NCBI GenBank assembly: GCA_017304135.1 | Contig: JAFLBB010000017.1 | Location: forward strand, 1-64,000 | Source: Acidobacteriota bacterium | GTDB taxonomy: Bacteria > Acidobacteriota > Terriglobia > Bryobacterales > Bryobacteraceae | Direction of reading: 5' to 3' | Length of the DNA stretch: 64,000 bases | Shown: piece by piece, positions 16,759 through 25,656 of the stretch | Layout: each line of letters opens with the position of its first letter | Position numbering within the stretch: position 1 is the stretch's first letter | Made by a program: the position numbers and the translations under genes | The notes under the pieces: model-generated | Database searches by the model: none | Seen by the model: only the letters and a program-made list of their open reading frames with translations | Told to the model about the DNA's origin: nothing

Positions 16759-18459
16759 ATGAATCCCACTGCCCCCCAAGATCCGGTTCAGAACGACCAG
16801 ACCGGCTCCACCCCAGAAGAATCTTTTGGCGATATCCTCTCGCAATTTGAGAGCGAACACCGCCACACGACGGAAGCCGTCGGCGAATCGGTAAACGGTA
16901 CCGTTGTCTCCATTGGAGAAGACGCCGTGCTGATCGACGTCGGCCGCAAGTCAGAAGGGGCGCTGGCGCTGGCCACCGTGACGGCGCCTGACGGCACCGT
17001 GATGGTGAAGCCGGGCGACCAGGTGTCGGTGACCATCACCGGGCGGCATCCGGAAGGGTTCTACCTGCTGTCGAAGGTGCATGTGGCCGTTCCCAAGGAT
17101 TGGAGCGGGCTGCAGCAGGCCTTCAACGACCGGGCGATCATCACGGGTACTGTGACCGAGGTGGTGAAGGGCGGCCTGCGCGTGGACGTGGGTGCGACGG
17201 CCTTCATGCCGGCATCGCGCAGCGGCGCACGCGACGTGGCCGAGATGGAAAAGCTGGTGGGCGCGCAGATTGAGTGCCGCATCACGAAGCTCGATACGGA
17301 AAAAGAAGACGTGGTGGTGGACCGCCGCATTGTGCTCGAAGAGCTGGCGGCGAAGGCCAAGGAAGAGCGGTTCTCAGCCATCCAGGAAGGCACGGTGATG
17401 ATGGCGACCGTGCGCAGCCTGACCGACTTCGGCGCGTTTTGCGACCTGGGCGGCGTGGACGGATTGCTGCACATCTCCGACATGGCCTGGCAACGCGTGG
17501 CCAAGCCCGATGAGATTGTGAAGACGGGCGAGCAGATTCAGGTGAAGGTGCTGAAGGTTCAGCCGGAGAAGAAGAAGATTTCGCTCGGCCTGAAGCAACT
17601 GACGAAGGACCCCTGGACCGTGGCCGCCGAGACGATTCACGTGGGCGACCGCGTGAAGGGCAAGGTGGTGCGGTTGGCTGATTTCGGCGCGTTCATCGAA
17701 CTGCTGCCGGGCGTGGACGGGTTGATTCACGTGACGGCGCTGAGCTGGGACAAGCGCATTCGCAAGCCGGGCGACATCCTGAAGGTGGATGAATACGTCG
17801 AGGCCGTGGTGCTTGGCGTGAACCTGGCGGACAAGAAGATTTCGCTGAGCCTGAAGCAGGCCATCGGCGATCCGTGGGAAGAGGTGGTGCGGCAGTACCC
17901 GGTGGGTTCGATTGTGGAGAAGCCGGTGACGAGCCTGGCCAACTTCGGCGCGTTTGTCGAAGTGGAGAACGGCATCGAGGGCATGATCCACATCGGCGAC
18001 ATCACGCGCGAGAAGCGGCTGCAGCACCCGAAGGAAGCGCTGACGGTGGGGCAGACGGTGAAGGCGCAGGTGACCGAGGTGGACAACGAGCGGCGCAGGC
18101 TGCGGCTGTCAGTAAAGGCGCTGGAGCCGACCTCGGCCGACGTGTTCATTTCCGAGAGCGAAGTGGGCTCAGTGGTGAGCGGGCGCGTGGTGAAGATGCG
18201 CGGCGAGCGGGCCGACGTGGAACTGGGCGAGGGCGTGCACGCGATGTGCCGGCTTGCCGGTTCGGGCTCGGGCGACGCGGGCGCGAAGGGGAGTGGCTCG
18301 GCGGATCTGGGTTCGCTGTCGGCGATGCTGGCGGCGAAGTGGAAATCCGGCGGTCCGTCGATGGATCCGAACGCACTGCGCGAGGGTCAGGTGCGGCGAT
18401 TCAAGATTGTGGCTATGGATGCGCAGTCGAAGAAGATTGAGGTGGAGTTGGAGAAGTAG
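16759..18459 (+). CDS. rpsA: 30S ribosomal protein S1
   Basis: 566 residues made of consecutive S1 OB-fold domains, roughly at 40-110, 125-190, 208-278, 293-365, 380-447 and a less regular last one from 460. The third to fifth repeats carry the standard signature (VRSLTDFGAFCDLGG-DGLLHISD; VVRLADFGAFIELLPG-DGLIHVT; VTSLANFGAFVEVENG-EGMIHIGD). S1 binds mRNA on the small subunit and helps initiation on weakly structured leaders. The last domain is interrupted by a Gly/Ser-rich insert (GSGSGDAGAKGSGSADLG), a departure from E. coli S1. The acidic N-terminal tail is also lineage-specific. Expected to be an essential housekeeping gene. Confidence 0.92.
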   Translation: MNPTAPQDPVQNDQTGSTPEESFGDILSQFESEHRHTTEAVGESVNGTVVSIGEDAVLIDVGRKSEGALALATVTAPDGTVMVKPGDQVSVTITGRHPEGFYLLSKVHVAVPKDWSGLQQAFNDRAIITGTVTEVVKGGLRVDVGATAFMPASRSGARDVAEMEKLVGAQIECRITKLDTEKEDVVVDRRIVLEELAAKAKEERFSAIQEGTVMMATVRSLTDFGAFCDLGGVDGLLHISDMAWQRVAKPDEIVKTGEQIQVKVLKVQPEKKKISLGLKQLTKDPWTVAAETIHVGDRVKGKVVRLADFGAFIELLPGVDGLIHVTALSWDKRIRKPGDILKVDEYVEAVVLGVNLADKKISLSLKQAIGDPWEEVVRQYPVGSIVEKPVTSLANFGAFVEVENGIEGMIHIGDITREKRLQHPKEALTVGQTVKAQVTEVDNERRRLRLSVKALEPTSADVFISESEVGSVVSGRVVKMRGERADVELGEGVHAMCRLAGSGSGDAGAKGSGSADLGSLSAMLAAKWKSGGPSMDPNALREGQVRRFKIVAMDAQSKKIEVELEK

Positions 18460-18485
18460 GGGGGGCAACTCGGCACCGGAGCAGT

Positions 18486-18540
18486 TTGACAAAAGCTGTC
18501 AAGATTCAACGGGCATAAGAGTAGAATTGGGAATCTACTC
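18486..18540 (+). promoter_or_regulatory. Two inverted repeats in the leader of the Mrr gene
   Basis: TTGACA (18486-18491) and TGTCAA (18497-18502) form a perfect six-base dyad with a five-base spacer. GAGTAGA (18519-18525) and TCTACTC (18534-18540) form a seven-base hairpin ending two bases before ATG 18543. No Shine-Dalgarno sequence is visible in the last 20 bases, so the second hairpin would cover the initiation region. Either dyad could be a regulator site; this is inference from symmetry and position only. Confidence 0.4.
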
Positions 18541-18542
18541 AT

Positions 18543-19457
18543 ATGCCCGTTCCTGATTTTCAGTCGTTCTTCATGCCTGTCTTGAACCGCATGGCCGATG
18601 GCGGCGAGCACCCCACCACAGAGCTGAGAGAGAGCATCGCAGCCGATTTGAAGCTCTCTCAAGAAGACATCGCAGAGAAACTCCCAAGTGGGGCTCAGAC
18701 TGTCTTCGCCAACCGTGTCGCGTGGGCTTGTGTATACCTGATGAAGGCCGGCGCGTTAGAACGCCCCAAGAGGGCCGTGTTCAGAATCACGAGCCGTGGG
18801 CGTGAGTTGCTTGGATTGAACCTCGCAAGGCTCACAGTGCAGCATCTGTACCGGTATCCAGAATTCCTGGCATTTCACAAGGGGCAACGCGCCGGTACCG
18901 TGGCCGGACACGCGCAAGAGCCAAAGGAAGAGCGGGATCAAACCCCTGAAGAGCAACTTGCCGACGCGTACAAGGTGCTCCGCGAGTCGCTGGCCAATGA
19001 CCTCTTGGAAACGGTGAAGAGTGCCTCTCCCCGTTTCTTCGAGGAATTGGTCGTGGATTTACTCGTCGCTATGGGATATGGCGGATCGGTGGAGGATGCG
19101 GGGAAGGCGGTCGGTAAGTCAGGGGATGGGGGGGTGGATGGAATCATCAAGGAAGATAAGCTGGGGCTTGACGTTGTCTATGTGCAGGCGAAGCGGTGGA
19201 GTGACTCGGTGGGGAGGCCGGTTGTCCAAGCGTTTGCGGGAAGCCTCGAAGGGTTCCGCGCCAGAAAGGGTGTACTCATCACCACTTCATACTTTTCCCG
19301 GGACGCGATGGAGTATGTTCGGATGATCGAGAAGCGAATCGTGCTGATCGATGGCAGTCAGCTTGCTGATTTGATGATCGACCACGACATCGGAGTCAAT
19401 ACAACCCATACGTACAAGATCAAGCGGCTTGATTCCGATTACTTCGAGGAGTCCTGA
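18543..19457 (+). CDS. mrr: Mrr-type (type IV) restriction endonuclease
   Basis: 304 residues. Residues 1-95 resemble the Mrr N-terminal winged-helix domain (FFMPVLNRMADGGEHPTTELRESIA ... FRITSRGRELL). Residues about 160-285 are the Mrr_cat PD-(D/E)xK nuclease fold: E168, D199 in SGDGGVDGII and Q215-x-K217 in YVQAKRW. Mrr cleaves DNA carrying foreign methylation patterns and normally acts alone without a methylase, which fits the absence of one here. Base composition and codon use are visibly less GC-rich than rpsA upstream, suggesting acquisition by transfer. It starts 83 bases after rpsA and has its own leader dyads, so it is probably not simply read through. Confidence 0.9.
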   Translation: MPVPDFQSFFMPVLNRMADGGEHPTTELRESIAADLKLSQEDIAEKLPSGAQTVFANRVAWACVYLMKAGALERPKRAVFRITSRGRELLGLNLARLTVQHLYRYPEFLAFHKGQRAGTVAGHAQEPKEERDQTPEEQLADAYKVLRESLANDLLETVKSASPRFFEELVVDLLVAMGYGGSVEDAGKAVGKSGDGGVDGIIKEDKLGLDVVYVQAKRWSDSVGRPVVQAFAGSLEGFRARKGVLITTSYFSRDAMEYVRMIEKRIVLIDGSQLADLMIDHDIGVNTTHTYKIKRLDSDYFEES

Positions 19458-19550
19458 GCGCTCTCGTACAAAGTGAGCCTCAAAAAGCCACGTAAACCTG
19501 CGCGGAGTCCCAGGGTACGGGTGCTATGTGACGGTGTGCTGACGCTTCGC

Positions 19551-20990
19551 TCAGTTGAACGCCGTTTTTTCCGGGCCGAAGGCGTAGAGGGCGCTACGTG
19601 TGCGCAGGTAGACGGTGTTGTCGACGATAGCGGGGGTGGCGTGGCAGATGTCGTCGAAGTCGCTCACGGCTAGGACTTCCCATTCGGGGCCGGCTTTGAG
19701 CGCCGCCAGTTTGCAGCCTTCACTCATCACAAACACCTTGCCGTCGGCGGCGATGGGGGAGCTGTAGAAGGGCTCCTGGAGGCCGGGCAGGCGGCCTTGT
19801 TTGTGGACCTCGCCGGTTTTCGGGTCGAGCGTGGTCAGGATGCCGCTGTCTTTCACCATGTAGAGCACGCCATTGTAGAGCAGAGGCGAGGGGACGTTGG
19901 GGAGCGACTTGGAGTAAGTCCACTTGATGTTATGCGTCATGTCGCCGGAGCCGCCGAGTTTGATGGCGCGGATGCCGTTCACGACGGAGCGCTTCGATTG
20001 ATAGAGCTTCCAGTCGCGCTCGCCTAAGTAGCCGTCGACATCGAGGTCGTAGGAGACCCATTCCTTGGGGATTTTTGGGTAGGTCGCGGCTACCTCTTCC
20101 TTACTCAACTTACCGTCCTTGTTGGCGTCGAGTTTGTCGAGGGTTTCGCGGAATGTGGGGATCACTTCCTGCTGGCCGGGGTCGGCTTCACCGGCCCAGC
20201 CGAGGACGTAGATGTTATCGGCGTCCATGACGGGCGTGGGCTTCAATTGCCACGTCAGGCCGCGCGAATACCAGACGACTTCGCCGGTTTCCACCTGGTA
20301 GGCGGTGAGTTGGTAGGAGCCTGCGAGCAGGACCTGGGCGGGTCCGTTGGCGGGCTTGTAGAGAATGGGCGTGGAGAAGCCGCGCGTGTATTCGGGGCGT
20401 TCGACGCGCCATTTCACCTTGCCGGTGTCCTTGTTCACGGCGAGGAAGAAGGAGCCGGATTCGGCGTCGCAGGGTTGCAGGAGCGTGGAGCCGGAGAGGA
20501 CGGGCGAGGCGGCTTGGCCAAAGGGATTGTTGAAGGGGCCGAGCGGGAGGCGCCAGCGCTCGCGGCCGTCGTGGGTGAAGGAGATGAGGCCGTAATCAAC
20601 GAAGAAGGCGTAGACGTTCTGGCCGTCGGAGGTGGGCGTGGGGGAGGCGGGGGAGTTGGTTTTGTGGAGTTCCTGGGTGCGGGGGCGGGGGATGTCGCGG
20701 CGCCAGAGTTCGCGGCCTGTGGCGCGGTCGAGGGCGATGAGGTAGAGCTTGGGGCCGTCGAAGGCGGTGAGGAAGATGTGCTGGCCGACGATGATGGGGG
20801 AGGAGTGGCCGGCGGGGAGGGCGGTTTTCCAGCGGGCGGCGGCAGGGTCAAAGGAGGCGGGGATATTGGTGGAGGTGGAGATGCCGGCGGAGTTGGGGCC
20901 ACGGAACTGGGGCCAGTCGGCGGCATGGACGAGGGCGCAGAGGCCGAAGGCGCAGACAAGGGTGGCGAGGGTGGTGGCTCTCAAACGCAT
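19551..20990 (-). CDS. Exported PQQ-like beta-propeller protein with EF-hand pair
   Basis: 479 residues, signal peptide at 1-23 (LATLVCAFGLCALVHA). It has repeated beta-propeller blades of the PQQ/quinoprotein-dehydrogenase type (ALDRATGRELWRRD, AVNKDTGKVKWRVE, YQVETGEVVWYSR, TLDPKTGEVHKQG). Between blades lies a calcium-binding EF-hand pair, DANKDGKLSKEE and DLDVDGYLGERDW. No enzymatic residues of quinoprotein dehydrogenases are obvious, so it is better described as a propeller-fold periplasmic protein. ATG 20990 is chosen because the signal peptide begins there. It is the first-diverged member of three consecutive propeller genes; the two upstream copies lack the EF-hand insert. Confidence 0.85.
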   Translation of the reverse strand: MRLRATTLATLVCAFGLCALVHAADWPQFRGPNSAGISTSTNIPASFDPAAARWKTALPAGHSSPIIVGQHIFLTAFDGPKLYLIALDRATGRELWRRDIPRPRTQELHKTNSPASPTPTSDGQNVYAFFVDYGLISFTHDGRERWRLPLGPFNNPFGQAASPVLSGSTLLQPCDAESGSFFLAVNKDTGKVKWRVERPEYTRGFSTPILYKPANGPAQVLLAGSYQLTAYQVETGEVVWYSRGLTWQLKPTPVMDADNIYVLGWAGEADPGQQEVIPTFRETLDKLDANKDGKLSKEEVAATYPKIPKEWVSYDLDVDGYLGERDWKLYQSKRSVVNGIRAIKLGGSGDMTHNIKWTYSKSLPNVPSPLLYNGVLYMVKDSGILTTLDPKTGEVHKQGRLPGLQEPFYSSPIAADGKVFVMSEGCKLAALKAGPEWEVLAVSDFDDICHATPAIVDNTVYLRTRSALYAFGPEKTAFN

Positions 20991-21037
20991 GGGGGAAGGA
21001 TATCGCAAGTGGGCCCGCGGCGGGCGCACGCTGCCGC

Positions 21038-22372
21038 CTATTCCGCGATGGCGAGCAGATGGCCGCGGGTGCGGTAGTAGAGCACGCCGTCGCTCGCAGC
21101 CGGTGTAGCCATGGCGATTTCGCCGAGGAGGTTCTTGGCGAGCAGTTCGTATTGCGGCCCGGCGCGGATGACGTAGACCTCGCCTTCCTCGCTGGCGAAA
21201 TAGAGCTTGCCGCCGGCGGCGATGGGCGAGGAGGTGAAGCCGGTGGTGCCTTCGCCTAGGCGCTGCGTGTATTGCAGCTTGCCGGTGCGGGCGTCGTAGA
21301 CCTTGAGGACGCCGCGGTCCGAGCAGGAGTAGAGCAGGTCGCCGAGGATGAGCGGGGTCTGCATGTAGGCGCCGTTGCGGGGTTCCATCCAGGCGAGGCC
21401 AGGGCTGGTGGTCGAGTTGGCGGCGGGGGTGATGTCGCCGGTGGCATCGGGTTTCACGGCGTAGAGCGGGGCGGGGCCGCCGTGGGCGTTCGTGATGTAG
21501 ATCAGGCCGTGGGCGAGGATGGGCGTGGGGACAACGATGTCGCCGAGCGATTTCAAGCGCCAGAGCTCGCGGCCGGTGGCGAGGTCGTAGGCGGCGATGT
21601 AGGGCCAGCCGTTGGTGACGATTTGCGTGCGGCCAGCGGCGGCGATGACGGCGGGCGTGGACCAGCTATGGTGCGAGACGCCGTCGCGGTTCGTGCGCCA
21701 GAGTTCCTTGCCGGTGGCGGCATCGAGGACGACGAGGAACGAGCCTTTCTTCTGGTCGCATTGCAGGATGACCTTGTCCTGGTAGAGGACGGGCGAGCTG
21801 GCGGTGCCCCATTGCAGGTCGTAGCCTTGCGGGCCGAGGTCGAAGGCGCCGAGGTCCTTGCTCCAAAGGAGCTCGCCGTCAAGCGAATAGGCGTAGACGC
21901 CCTGCGAGCCGAAGTAGGCGATGAGGCGCTTGCCGTCGGTGGCCGGAGTGGAGTTGGCGTGGGTGGCCTTGGTGTGGCGCTTGGTGCGCGGGGCGGAGGA
22001 CTGGGCGGTCTGCTGCCAGAGGGTTTTGCCGGTGCGTTTGTCGAGGGCGAGCACGACCCAGCTTTGGCGGCCGTTGTCGTCGGCGGGGTCGCCGGCGCCG
22101 TAGAGGCCGACCTTGAGCGGCGCGTTGCCGGATTCGCTCACGGCTGTGGTGAGGAAGATGCGGTCGCCCCAGATGATGGGCGAGGAGTGGGCGAGGCCGG
22201 GAATGGGGACGCGGAAGCGGATGTTGCGGGCGGGGCCGGTGGTGGAGTCGGCGTTCCAGGAAGAGGCCAGCTTGCCGGGGGCGGCGCCCTCGGAGGCGGT
22301 GCCACGGAAGGCGGGCCAGTGTTCGGCGTGGGCGGCGGAGGCGAGGGCGAGAAGCAGGATGGCGTGGCGCAT
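21038..22372 (-). CDS. Exported PQQ-like beta-propeller protein, tandem copy A
   Basis: 444 residues, short signal peptide (LLLALASAAHA) followed by EHWPAFRGTASEG. Blades recur as LALDKRTGKTLW, VLDAATGKELWR, AYDLATGRELWR and VYDARTGKLQYT. It is very similar along its whole length to the next gene upstream: same FRVPIPGLAHSSPIIWGD, GSQGVYAYSLDG, TNAHGGPAPLYAVKPDA and EGTTGF-SSP-AAGGKLYFA blocks. It is therefore one half of a recent tandem duplication. Only nine bases separate the two, so they are cotranscribed. Likely periplasmic; binding partner or substrate unknown. Confidence 0.87.
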   Translation of the reverse strand: MRHAILLLALASAAHAEHWPAFRGTASEGAAPGKLASSWNADSTTGPARNIRFRVPIPGLAHSSPIIWGDRIFLTTAVSESGNAPLKVGLYGAGDPADDNGRQSWVVLALDKRTGKTLWQQTAQSSAPRTKRHTKATHANSTPATDGKRLIAYFGSQGVYAYSLDGELLWSKDLGAFDLGPQGYDLQWGTASSPVLYQDKVILQCDQKKGSFLVVLDAATGKELWRTNRDGVSHHSWSTPAVIAAAGRTQIVTNGWPYIAAYDLATGRELWRLKSLGDIVVPTPILAHGLIYITNAHGGPAPLYAVKPDATGDITPAANSTTSPGLAWMEPRNGAYMQTPLILGDLLYSCSDRGVLKVYDARTGKLQYTQRLGEGTTGFTSSPIAAGGKLYFASEEGEVYVIRAGPQYELLAKNLLGEIAMATPAASDGVLYYRTRGHLLAIAE

Positions 22373-22381
22373 GAGGTTCCC

Positions 22382-23722
22382 CTATTCAGCGATGGCGACC
22401 AGGTGGCCGCGGGTGCGGTAATAGAGCACGCCGTCGCTGGCGGCGGGTGTGGCCATGGCGATTTCGCCGAGGAGGTTCTTGGCGAGCAACTCGTATTGCG
22501 GCCCTTCGCGGAGGACGTACACTTCGCCTTCCTCGCTGGCAAAGTAGAGCTTGCCTCCGGCGGCGACGGGTGAGGACGAAAAGCCAGTGGTGCCTTCGCC
22601 GAGGCGCTGCGTGTAGTGGAGCTTGCCGGTGCGGGCGTCGTAGACCTTGAGGATGCCGCGGTCAGAGCACGAATAGAGCAGGTCGCCGAGGACGAGGGGC
22701 GTTTGCATGTAAGCGCCGTTGCGGGGCTCCATCCAGGCGACGCCGGCGCTCGATCGGGCATCGGCGGCGGGGGTGATGTCGCCGGAGGCGTCGGGCTTCA
22801 CGGCATAGAGCGGGGCGGGGCCGCCATGGGCGTTGGTGATGTAGATGAGGCCGTGGGCGAAGACGGGCGTGGGGACGGGGAGGTCGCCGAGCGACTTCAA
22901 GCGCCAGAGTTCCTTGCCGCTGGCGAGGTCGTAAGAAGCTATGAACGGGAAGCCGTTGGTGACCACCTGTGTGCGGCCGGCGGTGTTGATGATGGCCGGA
23001 GTGGACCAGCTGTGGTGGGAGACGGCGGAGCGGTCGACGCGCCAGAGTTCGCGGCCGTTGCTGGCGTCGAGGGCAACGAGGAAGGAGCCTTGCTTCTGGT
23101 CGCACTGGAGGATGACTTTGTTGTCGTGGAGGGCGGGCGAACTGGCGGTGCCCCATTGGGAATCGTAGCCTTTGAGGCCGGGGTCGAAGGTGCCGAGGTC
23201 CTTGCTCCAGAGCGGCTTGCCGTCGAGCGAATAGGCATAGACGCCCTGTGAGCCGAAGAAGGCAATGAGGCGCTTGCCGTCGGTGACGGGCGAGGAGTTG
23301 GCGTGGGTGGCCTTGGTGTGGCGCTGCGTTTTGGGAACGGCGGTTTGGGCGGTGCGCTGCCAGAGGACCTTGCCGGTGCGCTTATCGAGGCAGAGCACGA
23401 CCCAGCTTTGCGTGCCGTTGTCGTTGGCCGAGGCGATGTCGCCATAGAGGCCGACCTTGAGCTGCGCTTCGCCCTGCTGGCTGACGGCCGAGGTGAGATA
23501 GATGTGGTCGCCCCAGATGATGGGCGAAGAGTGGGCGAGGCCGGGGATGGGGACGCGGAAGCGGATGTTGCGGGCGGGGCCGTTGGTGGAGTCGGCGTTC
23601 CAGGAGGAGGCGAGCGGGGCAGGGGAGACGCCCTGGGCGTCGGGGCCGCGGAAGGCGGGCCAGTGTTCGGCTTGGGCGGTGGAGGAGAGAGTGAGCGCGA
23701 GGAGCAACGCGAGGCTACGCAT
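22382..23722 (-). CDS. Exported PQQ-like beta-propeller protein, tandem copy B
   Basis: 446 residues starting MRSLALLLALTLSSTAQA, a signal peptide that justifies ATG 23722; the open frame upstream runs through the tRNA-Lys gene and is not coding. The propeller blades align residue by residue with copy A downstream (CLDKRTGKVLWQRT, ALDASNGRELWRVD, SYDLASGKELWR, VYDARTGKLHYT). First gene of the three-propeller minus-strand cluster. Homologues in this phylum are usually annotated 'PQQ-binding-like beta-propeller repeat protein'; whether PQQ is bound is not shown. Confidence 0.87.
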   Translation of the reverse strand: MRSLALLLALTLSSTAQAEHWPAFRGPDAQGVSPAPLASSWNADSTNGPARNIRFRVPIPGLAHSSPIIWGDHIYLTSAVSQQGEAQLKVGLYGDIASANDNGTQSWVVLCLDKRTGKVLWQRTAQTAVPKTQRHTKATHANSSPVTDGKRLIAFFGSQGVYAYSLDGKPLWSKDLGTFDPGLKGYDSQWGTASSPALHDNKVILQCDQKQGSFLVALDASNGRELWRVDRSAVSHHSWSTPAIINTAGRTQVVTNGFPFIASYDLASGKELWRLKSLGDLPVPTPVFAHGLIYITNAHGGPAPLYAVKPDASGDITPAADARSSAGVAWMEPRNGAYMQTPLVLGDLLYSCSDRGILKVYDARTGKLHYTQRLGEGTTGFSSSPVAAGGKLYFASEEGEVYVLREGPQYELLAKNLLGEIAMATPAASDGVLYYRTRGHLVAIAE

Positions 23723-23818
23723 GATGCGATGGTAGCGCGAGAGAAGGCTGCGAAGGGTGTGTGTTATCGTGGTTGATGTCCCCCCGCGCGGCGTTCCTGG
23801 AGCGCAGTGCGCACAATC

Positions 23819-23894
23819 GGGCCGGTAGCTCAGTCGGTAGAGCATTTGACTTTTAATCAAAGGGTCGCGGGTTCGAGTCCCGCCCGGCTCACCA
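23819..23894 (+). tRNA. tRNA-Lys (TTT)
   Basis: A complete cloverleaf with CCA encoded. The acceptor GGGCCGG (23819-23825) pairs with CCGGCTC (one G-U), the D arm is AGCTCAGTCGGTAGAGC, the anticodon stem is TTTGA/TCAAA with loop CTTTTAA and anticodon TTT at 23852-23854, and the T arm is GCGGGTTCGAGTCCCGC. A T-run follows the CCA (23895-23900) and may help termination. Confidence 0.98.
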
Positions 23895-24158
23895 GTTTTT
23901 CACATCCTGACTGGTGGGTGATTACCTCTCCTGCACACATTTGTCCGCTTTGACTGGGAGCGAGGTTTTCTCCCTCGTTTAGGAGTACCGATTGCCGTTG
24001 CCTCAAGCCCCGGAACATGATAAGTTTGGGGCGGGAACGGAGACCGGTTGGCCGACGTCCCCGAGAACAGCACATGCTGCCTCAAGATCACCCACCGAGC
24101 AAACAGCACAACCTCAATAGACTCGGCGTGGCGACCTCACCTCAAGGAGGACCCACTC

Positions 24159-24401
24159 GTGGAAGCACTCAAAACAGATGAAGAATTGAAGGCGCATCTG
24201 ATGATGACGCACCCCGAATTCCGGCTGAACTACGAACAGCATCACGAATTCGAGCTCCGGCTGAACGATCTGGAGTCGAAAGCGCACCTCAGCGACGACG
24301 AACAGATGGAAGAGGTTCGGCTGAAGAAGTTGAAGCTTCATGCCAAAGACCGGATGCTGGAGATCATGGCCCGCTACCGAACGGAGCATGTCACTGCGTA
24401 A
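24159..24401 (+). CDS. DUF465 (YdcH-like) small helical protein
   Basis: 80 residues from GTG 24159, which has AAGGAGG at 24144-24150, eight bases upstream; this decides the start over a longer open frame from 24048. The sequence is highly charged and helical: HPEFRLNYEQHHEFELRLNDLES and EEVRLKKLKLHAKDRMLEIM. The pattern of a hydrophobic-HExE helix, a short linker and a LKKxKLxxKDxMxxI helix matches DUF465/YdcH hairpins. The function of the family is unknown; members are small cytoplasmic coiled-coil proteins. It ends before a strong hairpin shared with the convergent aminotransferase. Confidence 0.82.
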   Translation: MEALKTDEELKAHLMMTHPEFRLNYEQHHEFELRLNDLESKAHLSDDEQMEEVRLKKLKLHAKDRMLEIMARYRTEHVTA

Positions 24402-24446
24402 TGATCAGATGCGCCTTTGACGCATTGCAGTTGCACTGATAGTGAG

Positions 24447-24478
24447 AACTGGGGATCGCGGAAACGCGGTCCCCAGTT
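24447..24478. terminator. Bidirectional hairpin terminator candidate
   Basis: AACTGGGGATCGCG (24447-24460) and CGCGGTCCCCAGTT (24465-24478) form a 14-base stem with one G-T pair, closed by a GAAA tetraloop. It lies between convergent genes. The following GCATTTA is only a weak T-run, so termination is inferred mainly from stem strength and position. Confidence 0.65.
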
Positions 24479-24492
24479 GCATTTAGGCGTGT

Positions 24493-25653
24493 CTAGCGGG
24501 TGAGGAACGCGCGAATGCGCTCGACGGCTTCGAGCAGGTTCTCCAGCGAGTTGGCGTAGGAAAAGCGAAGATAGCCTTCCCCATAAGCGCCAAAGGCCGT
24601 GCCGGAAAGGCAGGCCACGCCGGCCTGTTGGAGCAGGTCGTCGGCCAGCTGCCTGGCCGGACGGCCGGTGCCGGTGATGTTGGGGAAGGCGTAGAAGGCG
24701 CCTTCGGGCATGCGGCAGTGGAAGCCGGGCAGGGTGTTGAGGGCGGCGATGAAGGCATCGCGGCGGCGCTTGAACTCCGCCACCATTTTCGTGACATCGT
24801 CCTGGGGACCGGTGAGCGCGGCCAGGCCGGCGCGCTGGGTGAAACTGGCGGTGCAGGAGTTGGAGTTGACCATCAGTTTGTTGACCGCTTCGGCCAGCCA
24901 GGGGGGCATGACGCCATAGCCGAGGCGCCAGCCGGTCATCGCGTAGGTCTTCGAGAAACCGTCGAGGATGATCGTCTTTTCCTGCATGCCGGGGAAGGAG
25001 GCGATGGAGACGGGTTTTTCGCCGTAGACGATGCGGCAGTAGATCTCGTCGGAGAGGATCATAAGATCGCGGTCGCGCAGCATGTTGGCGATTTCGGCCA
25101 TGTCCTCAGGCGGGATGAGCCCGCCGGTGGGGTTTTGCGGCGAGTTCAGGACGACCATCTTCGTCCTGTCGTTGAGGCTCGAGCGGAGGACGTCGAGGTC
25201 AAAGGAGAAGCCGCGGTCTTCCACCAGCGGCACGGGCACGGGCCTCGCTCCGAGGAAGGCGATCATCGATTCATAGATGGGGAAGCCGGGGTTGGGGAAG
25301 ATGACCTCATCACCCTCTTCGAGCAGGGCGAGCATAGGGAAGAAGATGATGGGCTTGCCACCGGGGACGACGGAGACCATGTTGGCGCTGACGGGAATGT
25401 TGCGCGTGGAGGCGATGTGTTGGGCGATCACCTCGCGAAAATCGGGAAAGCCCTGGGTGGGGCCGTAGTGAGTCCATTCGTCGTCAAGCGCCTGTTTGGC
25501 GGCGGCCACGACGTTGGGCGGGGTGGCGAAGTCGGGTTCGCCGATTTCGAGGTGGATGATGGAGCGCCCCTGGGCTTCCAGCGCGCGGGCCTTGACCAGA
25601 ACTTCAAAAGCGCCTTCCACCAGGAGGCGCGACATACGATTGGCGAGTTGCAC
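24493..25653 (-). CDS. PLP-dependent class I/II aminotransferase
   Basis: 386 residues. The fold-type I motifs are present: IGEPDFATPP near the N-terminus, HYGPTQGFPDFR, N174-P175 in SPQNPTGG, D202/Y205 in LSDEIYCRIVY, PLP lysine K235 in ILDGFSKTYAMTGWRLGY, and the C-terminal LRFSYANSLENLLEA Arg that binds the substrate carboxylate. It transfers an amino group between an amino acid and a 2-oxo acid, of the aspartate/aromatic aminotransferase type; the exact donor cannot be told. The small OB-fold gene lies three bases upstream in the same direction, so the two form an operon. Confidence 0.9.
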   Translation of the reverse strand: MQLANRMSRLLVEGAFEVLVKARALEAQGRSIIHLEIGEPDFATPPNVVAAAKQALDDEWTHYGPTQGFPDFREVIAQHIASTRNIPVSANMVSVVPGGKPIIFFPMLALLEEGDEVIFPNPGFPIYESMIAFLGARPVPVPLVEDRGFSFDLDVLRSSLNDRTKMVVLNSPQNPTGGLIPPEDMAEIANMLRDRDLMILSDEIYCRIVYGEKPVSIASFPGMQEKTIILDGFSKTYAMTGWRLGYGVMPPWLAEAVNKLMVNSNSCTASFTQRAGLAALTGPQDDVTKMVAEFKRRRDAFIAALNTLPGFHCRMPEGAFYAFPNITGTGRPARQLADDLLQQAGVACLSGTAFGAYGEGYLRFSYANSLENLLEAVERIRAFLTR

Positions 25654-25656
25654 GGT

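Noticed and set aside
23723..23860. N-terminal extension of propeller copy B through the tRNA-Lys gene
   Set aside because: It would cross a functional tRNA on the other strand, and a signal peptide starts at 23722.
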